A stretch of 64,000 nt of DNA from Citrus sinensis. Lineage: Eukaryota > Streptophyta > Magnoliopsida > Sapindales > Rutaceae. The DNA lies in assembly GCF_022201045.2 (NCBI RefSeq), contig NC_068562.1:6492001-6556000 (forward strand), read 5' to 3'. The notes under the pieces are model-generated. The model was given only the letters and a program-made list of their open reading frames with translations. It was not told the DNA's origin and made no database searches. Positions 12,914-24,523 of the stretch are shown piece by piece (positions within the stretch are counted from its first letter, which is position 1; every line of letters begins with the position of its first letter). Made by a program: the position numbers and the translations under genes.

Positions 12914-13274
12914 AAAAAACTCTCAAAACACAACAACCCAATATACCCAAAATTGATCCTCACTAGAGCACTCAAGTAGAAGATTTTTCAAAACTCTCAA
13001 ATTGCTTCTCATGCAATTGCTCTCAACTCTCCCAATTTGGATGATCAAATAAATGAAGAATTGCCTTTTATATAGGGAAAAATAGGGTGCACTATTGTAC
13101 CAACTCCAACAATTTTGTTAACAAAAATTAAGTGTCTACCTTAGCAATTTGTCTTCAAATTTACCTCTTCAAAATTGAATACATGCATGTGTTTTTTTTT
13201 TTTTTAATTTGAATGCATGTTTGTCAATTTCATGCACCAACTAATTTTGAATGCATGTATTGATTTTTTCAACA
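12914..13274 (-). repeat. inverted internal LTR fragment
   Basis: The reverse complement of this segment matches the first ~365 bases of the 5' LTR (about 11705-12072), ending in TTTTTTCAACA at 13264-13274, the reverse of the LTR start. It carries its own TATA box in reverse orientation. It lies only 49 bases from the direct 3' LTR, so the two form a long inverted repeat with a short loop. Confidence 0.88.
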
Positions 13275-13310
13275 ATTTTGTAGTCGGCTCAGATTTGGAT
13301 AAATCTTTGC

Positions 13311-13323
13311 TGAGGTGGAGAAT
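13311..13323 (+). other. polypurine tract
   Basis: TGAGGTGGAGAAT directly before the 3' LTR resembles the AAGGTGGAGATT-type plus-strand primer of plant copia elements. Confidence 0.7.
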
Positions 13324-13867
13324 TATTGAAAAAATAATACACGCATTCAAAATTAGTTGGTGCATGCAATTGACAAACATGCATTCAAATTGAAAAGAAA
13401 AATACATGCATGTATTCAAAATTGGAGACGCAAATTTGAAGACAAATTGCTAAGGTAGGCACCTAATTTTTGTTGACAAAATTGTTGGAGTTTGTGCAAT
13501 AGTGCATCCTATTTTTCCCTATAAATAGAAGGTAAATTTTATTTGTTTGATTATCCAAATTGTGAGAGTTGAGAGCAATTGCATGAGAAGCAATTTGAGA
13601 GTCTTGAGAAAGCTTATACTTGAGTGGTCTAGTGAGGATCTATTTGGGTGTATTGAGTTTTTGGGTTTTGAGAGTTTTTCCTAATTTTGTAAATTCTCAT
13701 TTGTTAGTAAAATTATCTTTCAATTTTTATCCGTGGATGTAGGCTTTGTGCCAAACTATATAAATTATTGTGTCCTATTTTCCTTACATTTATTTGTCAC
13801 ATTTATATTTCTCTAGAAATCGCAGTCACTATAATATGGTAATTGCTCAACTCGCACTTCTGCAACA
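13324..13867 (+). repeat. 3' LTR of the copia element
   Basis: Begins TATTGAAAAAATAATAC (one change from the 5' LTR start) and ends TGCAACA. It aligns with the 5' LTR throughout with scattered substitutions and small indels, so the insertion is not recent. Confidence 0.88.
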
Positions 13868-13975
13868 TGTCATCATTGGCTCAGCTGGGTGAATTAAAAT
13901 TAAGTAGTGCCACGACGTGCAAGACATTGCCTTCTGAAGTAAAATTGCCATCCCTTGAATTATGCTCATGTTTCA

Positions 13976-16900
13976 GGTTCTTTATGTGTCTATGATTTTG
14001 TTGTTGTTTTTCTTTTTTTTTCTTGGATTTTATGAGATATAGAGATTTTTTTACAAATTATTGTGATTATTAAAGAGAGCTCAAAAGAGAAAGAAGAAAT
14101 AGTAATATATATTAGCGGAAAATTAATTTACAGAAACAAAAAGCAAAAGATTAAGTATAGAATTAAAAATTTTAGGAATAATAAATTTTTTAAACTCATT
14201 CCATTTGTATATAAAAAATAATACATTTACAATAAGAATAGATTATAATAATATTATAGACTTTTATAAAAAAAATACAAAAGAAAAATTTTGAGAAGAA
14301 AATTCTTTTATTAGTAAAAGATGAATATATTCTTAAAAGTAATAACAGGAAGGGTATATTTACCTATGAACATAGGTCTTAAGGCTGAACAGCCTAAAAT
14401 ATCTTGTCTTTTATTTTTATTTTTTAATTTTGCTTTTTACCTCAAAAACTAACTTTTGATATTGTGCATATAGGGCAAAGAATGCTTATATTAAATATAT
14501 ATATAAATTATCCGAACTTAATGCACACTTCCAATAAAATCCTTCGGATTGTGGAATACTTGGTTTAAATTTAATGGCTTCATAGTTAAAAAGTGTGAAA
14601 ATCCTTTGGTGGGAAAAGCACTTCCACAGCCACCAGTTGGTGCTTTCTTCTTCGAATTTTCCACAACCATGACTAGATAAACACATTAAACTTATTGAGA
14701 TTATGTGTCATGTGAGCACAGAACAGCATCATAGTGGTCAAATACACGTGCCAAAATTGCCAAAGCCATTATCATCACTGATGTAGACTGCATTAATTGA
14801 GGAGACGAAAACATATTGGCTTCTTACAGTTCAAATTTGGTGGGCAAACAGAGTAGAAAGCTCTAGTCAAGGACTCATATGGCACTTATCCTTGACATGC
14901 AAAATCAAAACTTAGCAAGTAGGTAGACAATTGCGAGAATAACTTTGACGCGGTAGTTGATGCCTATCACTTCATCCTCGAAATTGGAGGCTACCGAATA
15001 CCGATGCTTTAAAATGGATTTCATGCCACTTAGAGGTAGACTTCAAAGACACCAACTCACCTATAGTTTTAATGAAACCTTTAAGAAGTGATTGTAAAAA
15101 AATAAAAAATTTTGAAGTGACCACTTGGGATCTTTAATTCCCAAAGAACGGTTTTGATGATCTTCGAAGATGATCAATGAAATTTTTTAATGTGTTCTTG
15201 CCCTGCAAGGGAAAACTTGCTTCTTTAACAATACAAGTATGCAACACCCTTGATTTCGTAGAAGTTCATTTTCAGCCGTTTGATCTTTCCATAGTGGGTC
15301 CACATCACTATGAGTGGGCCTCATTTCCCTATTTGCTGAAAGTAAGTAAGGAGCCCCACCCTATGGTTGGATGCAGATGGAATTGTTATCACAGAGGGTG
15401 GTGGTGGTCCAATTGAGCAAACATCATAGAGTGTGTGGCCCATGAGAAGTAATAGAGAGGAGAAGCATTTGATGATGATTCGTCTCATTTGGTTGGGAGT
15501 CATCACATCCATTAAACACCTATGGGTTGATTTCCAGAACTTCCTAATAATACTGCTTGATTTAAGCAGCTTTCCCAAATTAAGATTCAACTGCTAACAG
15601 GGCTATGAATTAAATTTTGAGGTCCCTAGAGTCTGGATATTTTGAGTTAGGGTTACTCGATTACTTGTCAACATTTTGAAGCACATACCAATATTGTCTT
15701 CTGCAGACTGTACAAGAGAAAGAATAAGATTCGAGTGGGCAAATTGGCCACTAGTGATGGATTCTTCCGTTGTTAATGGTTGGCATGACAGCATCCTAAG
15801 CTAACAGTGAAACAAGGAACTATGCGTTAGTCAACTTTCAAATCAAGAAAACTGTGTTAATAACCAAATTACACACTTTTTTCTATAAAAAATAATTAAA
15901 TTCATGAAATTTTTTAATATTATAAATTAGACATTTATTTATTTGGACCTGCATAATATAGCTCTAGTATGACAGGATCAATAGTTGGACCTATACTATA
16001 GGCCAAATCTATTTTCAAACATATGAAAGCAAATTTTATCTCACAAATGTACACGGGAATTCAATCCTTTGAGAACTCTCACTGTAGCATTCAACATTGG
16101 CATAGTGCTGTTAAATATATAACCCCACAATGCCCAAACCTTCTTCCAAACATACAAGAGAAAATCTTCTCACACAAATAGATAATGTGTACGTAAATCC
16201 AGTCTCGTGCGTGAAAAAAGAGGAGCTTTAGCATCGACTCTTGAATGATCCCCAGCAATTATTTTCTTTAAATGGATTAAGAGAAGAAACCCTAATCCTT
16301 CAAATAATTTATCTTTTACAAATCCATGTAAGATATCGGACGGAGGTGGATATCGAATTGAATCTTGCCGACTTGTTAATACTTAAAAGAATAATAATAC
16401 AACCACAAATTCTTATAAAAATTTATTTTATATAAATTAATATGTCATAATAAAATTAATTAAATTAAATATCTCTTTATCTACGTAATTTATTTTTATT
16501 ATTTTATATTTTTATTTAATTAATAAATTAATATTAAATTAATTTATATAAAATAAATTTGTATAAGAATTTATCACATCATCACTCTACTTAAAACCAA
16601 AAGATACATATCGCGCAATAAGAAACAATATCCAAGTGGCGAGGGAAGTTAAAGTTTGTCTGGTCCTTGTAAGGAAAAAATTGCAACATTTGAACTTGAG
16701 CTATGCACTTTTGATTTCCAAAATCTTCTCCCATTCCATCAACTTAATTTTGTCCATAGAAACATCCAAATGCAATATCTTCCATACCCAGCATACCATT
16801 CTTGTTGAACAAAAATAAATTCAAATGAATAATGCACTAATAAAGAGTAAACTAAGGCAAACTAATAATGTAACATTATCCCAATTAATTTGCACAAAAC

Positions 16901-17290
16901 AAAATAAAGCTTTATATAATATAATATAATATATTCATTTTGTTAAGCACAAATAGTAAGGATAAAGAAGAATGTTAAGTCCCAGAGAAAGCAAACAGCA
17001 ATTGTTTTTAACACAATCAAATGAAAACTAAATTGATGGTCATTAAAGCGTAAAGACATAAGTCATATCTTAATCTTCCACACTCAAAATAAACATTAAA
17101 AAATAAGAAAAATAATTCATAAATACCATTTTTCTCCTTTAATTTGGCTAGATAAAACACATAAACAAACCAACCCCACTCAAAAATAGATAAAGGAAGC
17201 AACATTACCTATACATACATAATTATATATATAAAAGCTAGTGTTGTGGCCTTGTGGTATGCAATGTCACCTTCTAATATAGCAAAATAG
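13976..17290. other. spacer between pseudogene 2 and the Dof gene
   Basis: AT-rich DNA. The segment 14570-14690 is the counterpart of 8640-8760 (end of the tandem resistance-gene unit). The short frames at 15177-15416 and 15603-15794 resemble no protein I know. An AT-rich foldback at 16407-16573 is listed separately. Nothing else recognised. Confidence 0.5.
16407..16573. mobile_element. AT-rich foldback, MITE-like
   Basis: Inverted repeats of about 36 bases: the left arm starts AAATTCTTATA at 16407 and the right arm ends TATAAGAATTT at 16573, with one or two mismatches. The inner DNA (about 95 bases) also pairs partly. The whole could fold as one hairpin. No certain target duplication, and the class is unknown. 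Confidence 0.6.
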
Positions 17291-17321
17291 CATCGTCGTC
17301 GTCCTCGTCGTCGTCGTCATC
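17291..17321. repeat. imperfect (GTC)n microsatellite
   Basis: Repeated GTC triplets with one interruption (GTCCTC), about 130 bases beyond the Dof stop codon on its 3' side, probably in or just past the 3' untranslated region. Confidence 0.85.
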
Positions 17322-17450
17322 AAATGCTACAAAAATATGCTCCTTTGTTCACCATTTCACCACCTTAGTATCCTAATTATCATAAGTAATCACCATGCTT
17401 AACACCATTGATCGAACCCCATTAACTCAAATTAAGATTAAAGAATATCT

Positions 17451-18203
17451 TTACTGGAAATTAGAACTCGGGGTGTAAATAGCAAGATCAGGCCACCCAT
17501 TACTCCCACCACTCCAACAACTTGAATCATTATTACCACTTTGCATAAAACTCTCACCACCATTATTGTTACCCTGATTTTGTGACCCGGAACCCCGAAC
17601 CGAAATCAAATCCAAACTCTGATCGGAACCAAAATTCTCCCCAAAACCACCCATTTGGACCATTTTAAAACCCGACCCATTTGGAGTAATCCCATCCAAA
17701 ACACTTCCAAGCCCACCATTAGAGGCCAGCAGTGAACTAAAGCTCCCTGTGATGTCCAGCATCTTATGATCCTGATCCAATGGCAACCCGTATAACCTTC
17801 TCGGGTCGTGCTCCGTCCCAGACTCTCGGGCCACTGCACCGGGCAAAGTCACGGCAGGTTCCTGTGAACTAGTACTAGTAGTTGCTGCGGCCTGTAACAT
17901 TGATTGTGTGTTGGCTGTTTCTTGAGATTTCCGGGTCGGGTTGGACCGGGAAGGATCTGGGTCAGGCTTCTGGCGCTTCTTGGTGTTACTTTTACGGGTA
18001 CCACCACCGATGGGAATGTTTCTAAGGGCACCCCCTCTGGTCCAGTACCGTCTGCAGTTCTTGCAAAAGTGGCGAGGCTGAGAGAGATTGTAGTTGTTGT
18101 AGTAGCAGAATTTGGTGTTTGTTGACTCACAGCGGGGGCATTTCAGCTGCTCCGATTCCGGAAAATGGGGCTTCATCGGATTAAATGTTGCTGGATCCTG
18201 CAT
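17451..18203 (-). CDS. Dof-domain zinc-finger transcription factor
   Basis: An intact single-exon frame of 250 residues starting at MQDPATFNP (ATG 18203-18201); the five codons upstream would need a TTG start and are left out. The Dof domain (residues about 20-72) has the CX2CX21CX2C zinc ligands C22, C25, C47 and C50, with the signature [20 protein letters not shown] and [18 protein letters not shown]. It binds AAAG-core DNA. A basic segment (KKRQKPD, after residue 73) may act as nuclear localisation signal. The remainder is Ser/Gly/Asn-rich with [29 protein letters not shown] and the C-terminal [14 protein letters not shown]. These tails recall the Arabidopsis Dof1.7/Dof3.1/Dof3.4 group, but the exact orthologue is not decided. 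No intron breaks the frame; a 5'-untranslated intron is possible. Confidence 0.95.
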   Translation of the reverse strand: MQDPATFNPMKPHFPESEQLKCPRCESTNTKFCYYNNYNLSQPRHFCKNCRRYWTRGGALRNIPIGGGTRKSNTKKRQKPDPDPSRSNPTRKSQETANTQSMLQAAATTSTSSQEPAVTLPGAVARESGTEHDPRRLYGLPLDQDHKMLDITGSFSSLLASNGGLGSVLDGITPNGSGFKMVQMGGFGENFGSDQSLDLISVRGSGSQNQGNNNGGESFMQSGNNDSSCWSGGSNGWPDLAIYTPSSNFQ

Positions 18204-18930
18204 TCTCTTGAAGACCAAAAGATTAGATTTTGATTTGTGTTTGTTGATGGTTTGGTGAAGCGGGCTGGCTTTAGTTTGAGGATTTGGTTAGCTCTTGACA
18301 ATTTTCCAGGAAAATTGGACTTGTAATGAGAAAGTGAGGTAAAGATCTGAAGTTGGGAGGTTAGTGAAAATTGGATAAAAAGCTTTTAGCCAGTGAAGTG
18401 GCAAAAAGGCTGAAAAGAGACTTAAAAGAAGACAAAAGAACAAGATATTTTTTCAGAAACAAACATTAGTTTCCATAGAAATGAAAAAGATCATCAAAAG
18501 CTCCTAAAGTTTCTAACTTTCAAGCTCTACCATAAACTCCAAATTCCATGTCCCTAAAACAGGGCAAAAGAACCCAAAAAGAAAAAGCAAAAGCTTCAAG
18601 TTGTTCCACACAACTACACTTAGAAACTCAACTTTCCAATTGGGTTTTTGATTTTATGTAAACGGGGAAAAAAAATTAGAATTCAGAGACTGAAGATCAA
18701 AGATTTAGGAAGTAGATGAGAAGAAGACGATCCAATCCGTGTGTGCGAACGCGTAAGAGTGACCATAAGACTTCAAATAAAAGGGAAGCAGAGAACACAT
18801 AACAGTAGAGAACAGCGCCGCTGCTATTCCTCTCTTCACTCACACAAGTAGATTTTATTTTCGGTCGGCTAGCTGAGCTTCTTCTGGATTGACCCACAAA
18901 ACCTCCCACTTATCTTATAATTAATTACAA
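18204..18930 (-). promoter_or_regulatory. 5' leader and putative promoter of the Dof gene
   Basis: About 700 bases without a credible gene upstream of the Dof start. A TATA-like element reads ATTATAAGATAAG on the minus strand (18909-18921). If used, it gives a leader of roughly 680 bases, long enough for an intron. The spurious frame at 18697-18909 is not supported. Confidence 0.35.
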
Positions 18931-19508
18931 AGAAGTCACTTTTTATTAAAATAATTATTATTAATAGCAACAGCAATGATTCTGATGCTTAACTCCTTTT
19001 TTAAGCATGGCCAGACGTCAATAGTTTCGATTATTTTATAATCGAAAAGAAAGAACAAACGTCAACCACCATAATGCTAGTGTTTTCATTAGTTTATTAG
19101 TGGGTATGATTAGCCATAAAGCATTAATTTATCAGCTTCTTATTTAAAAAAAGAAAATAAAAACAATTTTTTTTTAAAAAAAATAAGTGAAAATTGACTA
19201 ACACGATTAATGCATAACGTTATACCACGATTAATGGAGTCGTTAATCGAGCATTAAATATAATTTATTCTAAAGAAAACATAGTGTATTATGATTGTTA
19301 CTCAGAGCAAAAAAATTAAAAATAAATATATAAGGTTACAAAGTCATAAGCCGGCTGGTTTGTTTTTAAAATTTATTAATAAAAAAAAGTGTTAACAATT
19401 CTTATATTATATAACCCAACAAAATACTATTTTAAGGTATTGATATATCTACAGCAATCACCTGACTAATTAACAACACGCCACCTGAGCTTGCAGCCCA
19501 ATGATGAA

Positions 19509-19548
19509 CCATTGCCCTTAAAGTCAAATATGACTATAAGGGCAATGG
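19509..19548. repeat. near-perfect 18-bp-arm hairpin
   Basis: CCATTGCCCTTAAAGTCA, loop AATA, then TGACTATAAGGGCAATGG: 18-base arms with one mismatch. The next bases (GGCTCGAGTCCCC) resemble a tRNA-type B box, so the hairpin may lie in a SINE relic. No poly(A) end was seen to confirm that. Confidence 0.6.
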
Positions 19549-20232
19549 CTCGAGTCCCCACAGCCTCAAACTCCCTCAATTAAGCATAATTATGTTGAGA
19601 TTATTTATAACATCTTTCTCCTTTACGAAATGCGAATAAAGTAGAAACATCCCTCTCCCGTGAGGAGTATTTGACTGGGCATGTACTTCATAGAATAAAA
19701 ATGTAATAATATAAGTCACATGTATATATCTGATTGTAAATATCAGTGCAATGATCTGTTGTTATTTATAAATATCTCAGTATAATACAATAACATAATG
19801 TTTAATCAGTTTAAAAAAAAATTAATTAACAACACCAATGACATGTTATATTTTTCATTTACACTCTTTTTGTTTATCTTTTTTTTTTGTTCACTCCCAT
19901 AATAATTATTATTATTATGGACAAGGCCTCAACAGCCAGGCTTGCAGTTTTTGTGTGAATTATTAAGCTTCTAATGACAATCATTAAGCCCCAGAGCCAG
20001 CCGAAAACCACTATCAGCCGAAGCGGCCAAGTGTGTGAGCCTACGACTACGAGACAAAAGCTTGCGTGAAAGGAAAGCAAGATATCCCAGTGAGCGCATC
20101 ATTCGAAAATCAGCAGCAAATCACAGCCGTCCATATGTTAAGAGAATTAACACCACAGCCGTCCAAGTGCTTGGACGCGTGTAGGAATTTTTGCGTTAAG
20201 CTGCCGTCACCCAATAGCCAATGTCACCGGCA

Positions 20233-20241
20233 ACACGTGGC
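20233..20241. promoter_or_regulatory. G-box in an orphan GC-richer island
   Basis: ACACGTGGC (core CACGTG), a bZIP/bHLH site, in a 250-base island with two CACAGCCGTCCA-like repeats (about 20124 and 20155) and the palindrome CCAAGTGCTTGG. It looks like promoter DNA, but I find no gene starting on either side. Confidence 0.4.
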
Positions 20242-23200
20242 GGAACCCCACGAGTGGTACGAGCACTAGATGGAAAAGCTCCCCTGACAGATTAACTTAT
20301 GTAACTGAACGTGAAAGCTATGGATTATAGCATACGCGGATCGTAATTGGCTGTCATTTATTGGTCTGTCTTTTTTTTTTTTTTTTGGCCTTTTTTGTCT
20401 CTTTTTTATATATTTTTTTACGATCATTTAATCACATTGTAACACTTTGATTGCTTAGGTTGTAAAAGTTTGAAGTGAATTGTGGATAAGACTTGACGTT
20501 CAAGAAAATGCAAGCAAGCAATGGCTTATACTTTTGATTGTTAGTTATGGATTGAAATCTAACAACGTATTCAATAATTCCCCAAAATAATAATAATAAT
20601 AATAATAACAACTGTTGATGCTGGAATCCGATCGTCTTATGTCTGACCAGGCTGACTCACTAACGGTTATGTTAACTTTGACTGGATCACTGCACTCCTG
20701 AGGCTTTCCCTAATTGTACAAGCCAAATGACTTAAATCAACCTCCTTCTTCTCCCTTCATAACCTGCTCTCATAGAAACAAATCAGGGGCGTCGGTGTTT
20801 TTTCGGCGAAAATCCTTCGATATTTAAGTCAGTACGTGGAGTTTTGAAAAAACGTTGTATTTTTAGATTGGTGCAAATTAAAAACTATTGAATGAAAGAA
20901 AAGTGTTTTAGAAGTTAAATTTTATAATCAAATTGGCAGAGTTTTCCCCATCTTTTTTGTGTCTCCTTTTCTTTATATTTTTTCCGAGATTTTATAGGCA
21001 GTCATCACATATCTCTAGAACATTTCCCACATCCATCATACTCGGGTGATCAAGGGTCCTTACGGATCTCAACAATCAAATATGGGCAAATGTGGGGTGT
21101 CGTGTTTTTCCCAGCGGTTTGCAGCATGGCGAAATTATCGTATTGACATGAGATCGTGCCCTCTTTCTGAATGACAGGTTTCTTGTTGGTACTTGTCTAT
21201 GGTCGGTTATCAAGTGAACCACATAGAATACTTTCACCAGGAATCTGCTCATAACCTTTAGCCGAGGAGGTTCGTCCTCAGCTAGAAAATGGGGACATGC
21301 CCAGCTGGTGCTCTTTTAATACCCAAACAACAACAACAACAACAACAACAAAATATGAAAAAAAGAACTAATTTTAAAACTATATAATATTAGTGTTATA
21401 CAAGAAAGTTTTGAAATTATGAAAAACCAATCAACTCGATCCAATTTATGCTAATAAAGGATTTAAAATTAAGAGTAAATTCTCGTTTAATTTATTTATT
21501 TTACATTCATTATTCATTTAGTTTCTATATTAAAAAAAAATGTACCTCAATATGCCCCTACTATTATATATGACTATATGTTACACTTCTAACCTTGTTT
21601 TTTCTTTGATTTTATAATAATAACCTTGCAATGATATTATTGGATGTTAATAAAAAAATTAATAATTTATCAAATTAATCTTAAAAGTAACATAAACATT
21701 TACACAAATCTTTATATTATTATTTTACTTTTAGGATTAATTTAGTACATTAATTATTAAGATCGTCGTAAAGATATTAAACATTACTTTAAGTTGAATC
21801 ATATTAATTTATTTATAAATCATTATTAGTAAGGCTATTGTATAGATACAAAAAAACTAGTTATTCCACACCGATCTTTATTGGTTAATTCATTAACAAA
21901 TAATCATTGGTTGATTTACTAATTAAATTATTTTTATAGATAAATTAATTAATGTCAATAATATTGTTGGAAGGATATTATTGTAAAATGAAAGAAAAAG
22001 TAAGAGTAATAATGTAACATATTTAACTGTATTGATGTTTTGAGATACTTTTTTAAAATATAAGGCAGATACCTAAACTAAAATTTAAAGACTAAATAAG
22101 TATTTATCCTTAAATTGATTAGATGCATTATACATCATGAGTCGAAATTGGTATGATTGGTATATAACAGTATGGTATTCGTTCGCTATCATTTACCATA
22201 TTACTATAATTGTTTATGATATAGTATGTCAAAATTGACCTAATAACTTTACAAATTCATCGTCCAAGTTTGACACTAAGTGTATTTTACAACAAAATAG
22301 AGTAATACACAATACTCGTCCGATATTTCCAGCTATTTGTGGATCTTTGAGTTTCCTCCTCCGTTGCATGATTGCATCGTTAGGATGGTATTTGTTGTAC
22401 ATATCGGATGTAGTGTACTAGTACTTATTCACAACATCATAGATAGATGCATTGATAGAAGTTGAAAAACTTTGATATGCATCATGTTATCTATTTGTTG
22501 CTAAGCTATTTATGGATTTCCCAGTAACATTTATTGGTTGATTGATTATTCATGCCTGTTGACTGATCGCTGGTATTTATTGAAGATTTAATGACAAGAA
22601 ATTCCTCCATGGCTGCTTGTTGACAAAAGACAAAAAGATCCCATCAGTTGATTATACTAGATTACTAATGACTAAACAAAACCAAAAAAAAAAAAAATTG
22701 GTGGCAAAGAGAACAGAAAGTCTTTAAAATATGTAGTAAATAAATAAATTAGTATCGAATTTCCCTTTTTATTATATTCGTGTTTTAGATTTAACAAATA
22801 TAATGAGGAGGAAAAAGAAGAGGCAATTGTATATTGATTGATTGATTGGTATGAGCACGGGAGGAAATGATGGAACGTGGGTCCAAAGTGTCCAATCAAA
22901 ACGAAAAGCTTTGGCCAGCTCCAACCATTGATTGAGGTGTGCCATTGTGAGATGATGGTGTGATGAACGGTGATGATGGTGTTGATCAAAATGTTCATGA
23001 ACCCCGGTAGCAGTACCAGGCAGGTGTCTTATCCATGTCTTTGCCGCGTGCAACACGGCTCAGATGGCGTGCTTCTTGTTGCCCATCCGCGTGCATACAG
23101 AATATATGCCCTAGTCTTTATCCGGATTCACCGCTGCAGTTGATTGATTTTTTCACCGTGTGTTCAAGATTTCACGTTCATCTTGTGCAAATGTTGTGTT

Positions 23201-24399
23201 ATCAGAAAGAGAGTTTTGCTCAGTACCAAAAATGCAGAAGAACAAACAGTTCAATGACTGATTTTTTTTATGTATGGTTTGATTTTGTGGGGTAGATTTA
23301 AAAGACTTCAAAGTATGCGATTTGTATATAAATATGACATATATTATACAATTTGTGTGATTTTTACCATCTACTTGGGATAAAATCTATCATTTCTCAT
23401 TTCTTGTGTGTGTACAAAATGAATAATTTATCATTGCATTGGTTATTTGCTATAGATATATGGACGCGTAAGAGCGAGCAGTAATATCTAACAAGTCGAG
23501 TCTTATGTCGGTCATATAGAACACCAACACGTAGAAAAAGGGCTGAAGAAACCACTCCATGATTTAACATCAGTAAAATGCTACCACCAATTCCCTGTAT
23601 GTTCTTAATTTTGAGTTCTAGTTATCAAGTAGAACGTTCTTAAGTATGAAATAAAAACTCTAACTATTAAGTAATTAAAACTTGATAAAATATTTGATAA
23701 ACATGAGTTAGAAATTTAGGTAGATTTTAATTTAAAGTTACGTTGAAAAATTCTAATATTTAATTTATTAAAGTTTATCAACAATCAGGTCAATCAACTT
23801 TATTTCATTGGTCTCGAATTTAAATTCTGAAGAAGATAGGAGGTACATGTATTAATTTAAGCTTTGTTCACCCTTCCACTTTTTAAATAAAAATAACAAT
23901 TAAAATTTTAAAAATAAATGAGTGCATATATGAGATGAAACTGAATCTTTACATCCCTTGTAGGGTTGACATGCATGCATGGAAGCATTACAAAATCAAG
24001 ATGTGATTCGGCTTGAAATGCTACATGTTATGCATATACAATGAACCAGTTTCACTTCCCAGGAGCCAAAAGAAAATGAAGAGGGGGAATCTAATTAGAT
24101 AAAGGTCCTAATATTCTTTCACTAGAGCTGGCTTCATGTGCGACATTGATACATATTAAATTATATTCCTCCATTCTATATTCTCATTTAATTATTTCAA
24201 CCGTCAAATTGATTCGCTTACAGGTTCGATTCTTTACAAAAAGGGGGAAAAAATTGCTTATAAGTCAACCCATTCACATATCATCAACGGTTATGTGTAT
24301 TTGTCAACAGTACATGTTCATTAAACTAAGTTTGTTTTAGGCAAATTCGAGGACAAAAGAATAGGTTATTTTGGGAAACATCGATCACTACAAATTATT

Positions 24400-24405
<6 letters not shown>

Positions 24406-24430
<25 letters not shown>

Positions 24431-24431
24431 A
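24406..24431. repeat. (GA)n microsatellite
   Basis: About 13 uninterrupted GA units, roughly 95 bases beyond the stop codon of ATP synthase subunit g, likely in its 3' untranslated region or just past it. Confidence 0.9.
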
Positions 24432-24523
24432 AAAACACTTGTCAATGACCAAAGCACTTACGCCAAGTGCTTTTTGAGAGATCAAAGAGACAAAAGAGTA
24501 GTAGTTTTATTTGAGTTGTAACA

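Larger units (their letters stand above)
11705..13867 (+). mobile_element. non-autonomous Ty1/copia retrotransposon
   Basis: A complete but defective element of about 2.16 kb: 5' LTR (11705-12255), primer-binding site, gag remnant, an inverted LTR piece, polypurine tract, 3' LTR (13324-13867). It has no protease, integrase or reverse transcriptase. The ends are TGTTG and CAACA. The flanks are ATGTC at 11700-11704 and ATGTC at 13867-13871, the final A being shared with the LTR end. The intact site is seen in pseudogene 1 at about 5223-5245 (AGTTGGATGTCATCATTGG), so both position and target duplication are confirmed by a paralogue. Mobilisation would have needed proteins supplied by another element. 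Confidence 0.88.
9789..13975 (+). pseudogene. CC-NB-ARC-LRR disease-resistance pseudogene 2 (RGA type)
   Basis: Opens with MAEVLVSAVMERLASILVKQ (ATG 9789), nearly the same as pseudogene 1, then loses homology after about 9870. The rest of the coiled coil and the P-loop are missing. NB-ARC resumes near 10375 with a TTRKENVVKIMATTN-like RNBS-B segment, then GLQLAVKSVGRLLSLKTRIE (GLPL region), then YCAIFPKDYEIEKDRLIKLW (RNBS-D). A stop falls at about 10908, and RMHDLVHDFAQ (the MHD motif) follows near 10923-10955. LRR fragments extend to about 11704, where a copia element interrupts WMSSLAQL, and continue at 13868-13975. The two relics preserve different parts of the ancestral gene. Not functional. 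Confidence 0.88.
18931..24400. other. 5.5-kb gene-poor region
   Basis: No recognised gene. Contents: a strong hairpin (19509-19548), a GC-richer island with a G-box (20040-20280), an (AAT)n run (20589-20609), a minus-strand open frame (21076-21315), a (CAA)n run (21328-21351) and long AT-rich tracts. The overlapping frames near 22672-23295 on both strands look like shadows of low-complexity His/Phe-rich text. Confidence 0.5.

Noticed and set aside
13204..13419. Minus-strand frame similar to the one at 11559-11849
   Set aside because: The similarity comes from the repeated LTR sequence, not from protein conservation.
18204..18218. Five extra N-terminal codons for the Dof protein
   Set aside because: That start is TTG; the first ATG in frame is at 18203 and fits the family's MQDP start.
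21024..21034. TTCCCACATCC as an upstream element of a plant snRNA gene
   Set aside because: It matches RTCCCACATCG only partly and no TATA box lies at the spacing needed for a Pol II or Pol III snRNA gene.
22672..23295. Overlapping frames of 85-110 codons on both strands
   Set aside because: Composition is low-complexity (His runs, Ser/Phe runs), the frames overlap antisense, and no domain is recognisable.
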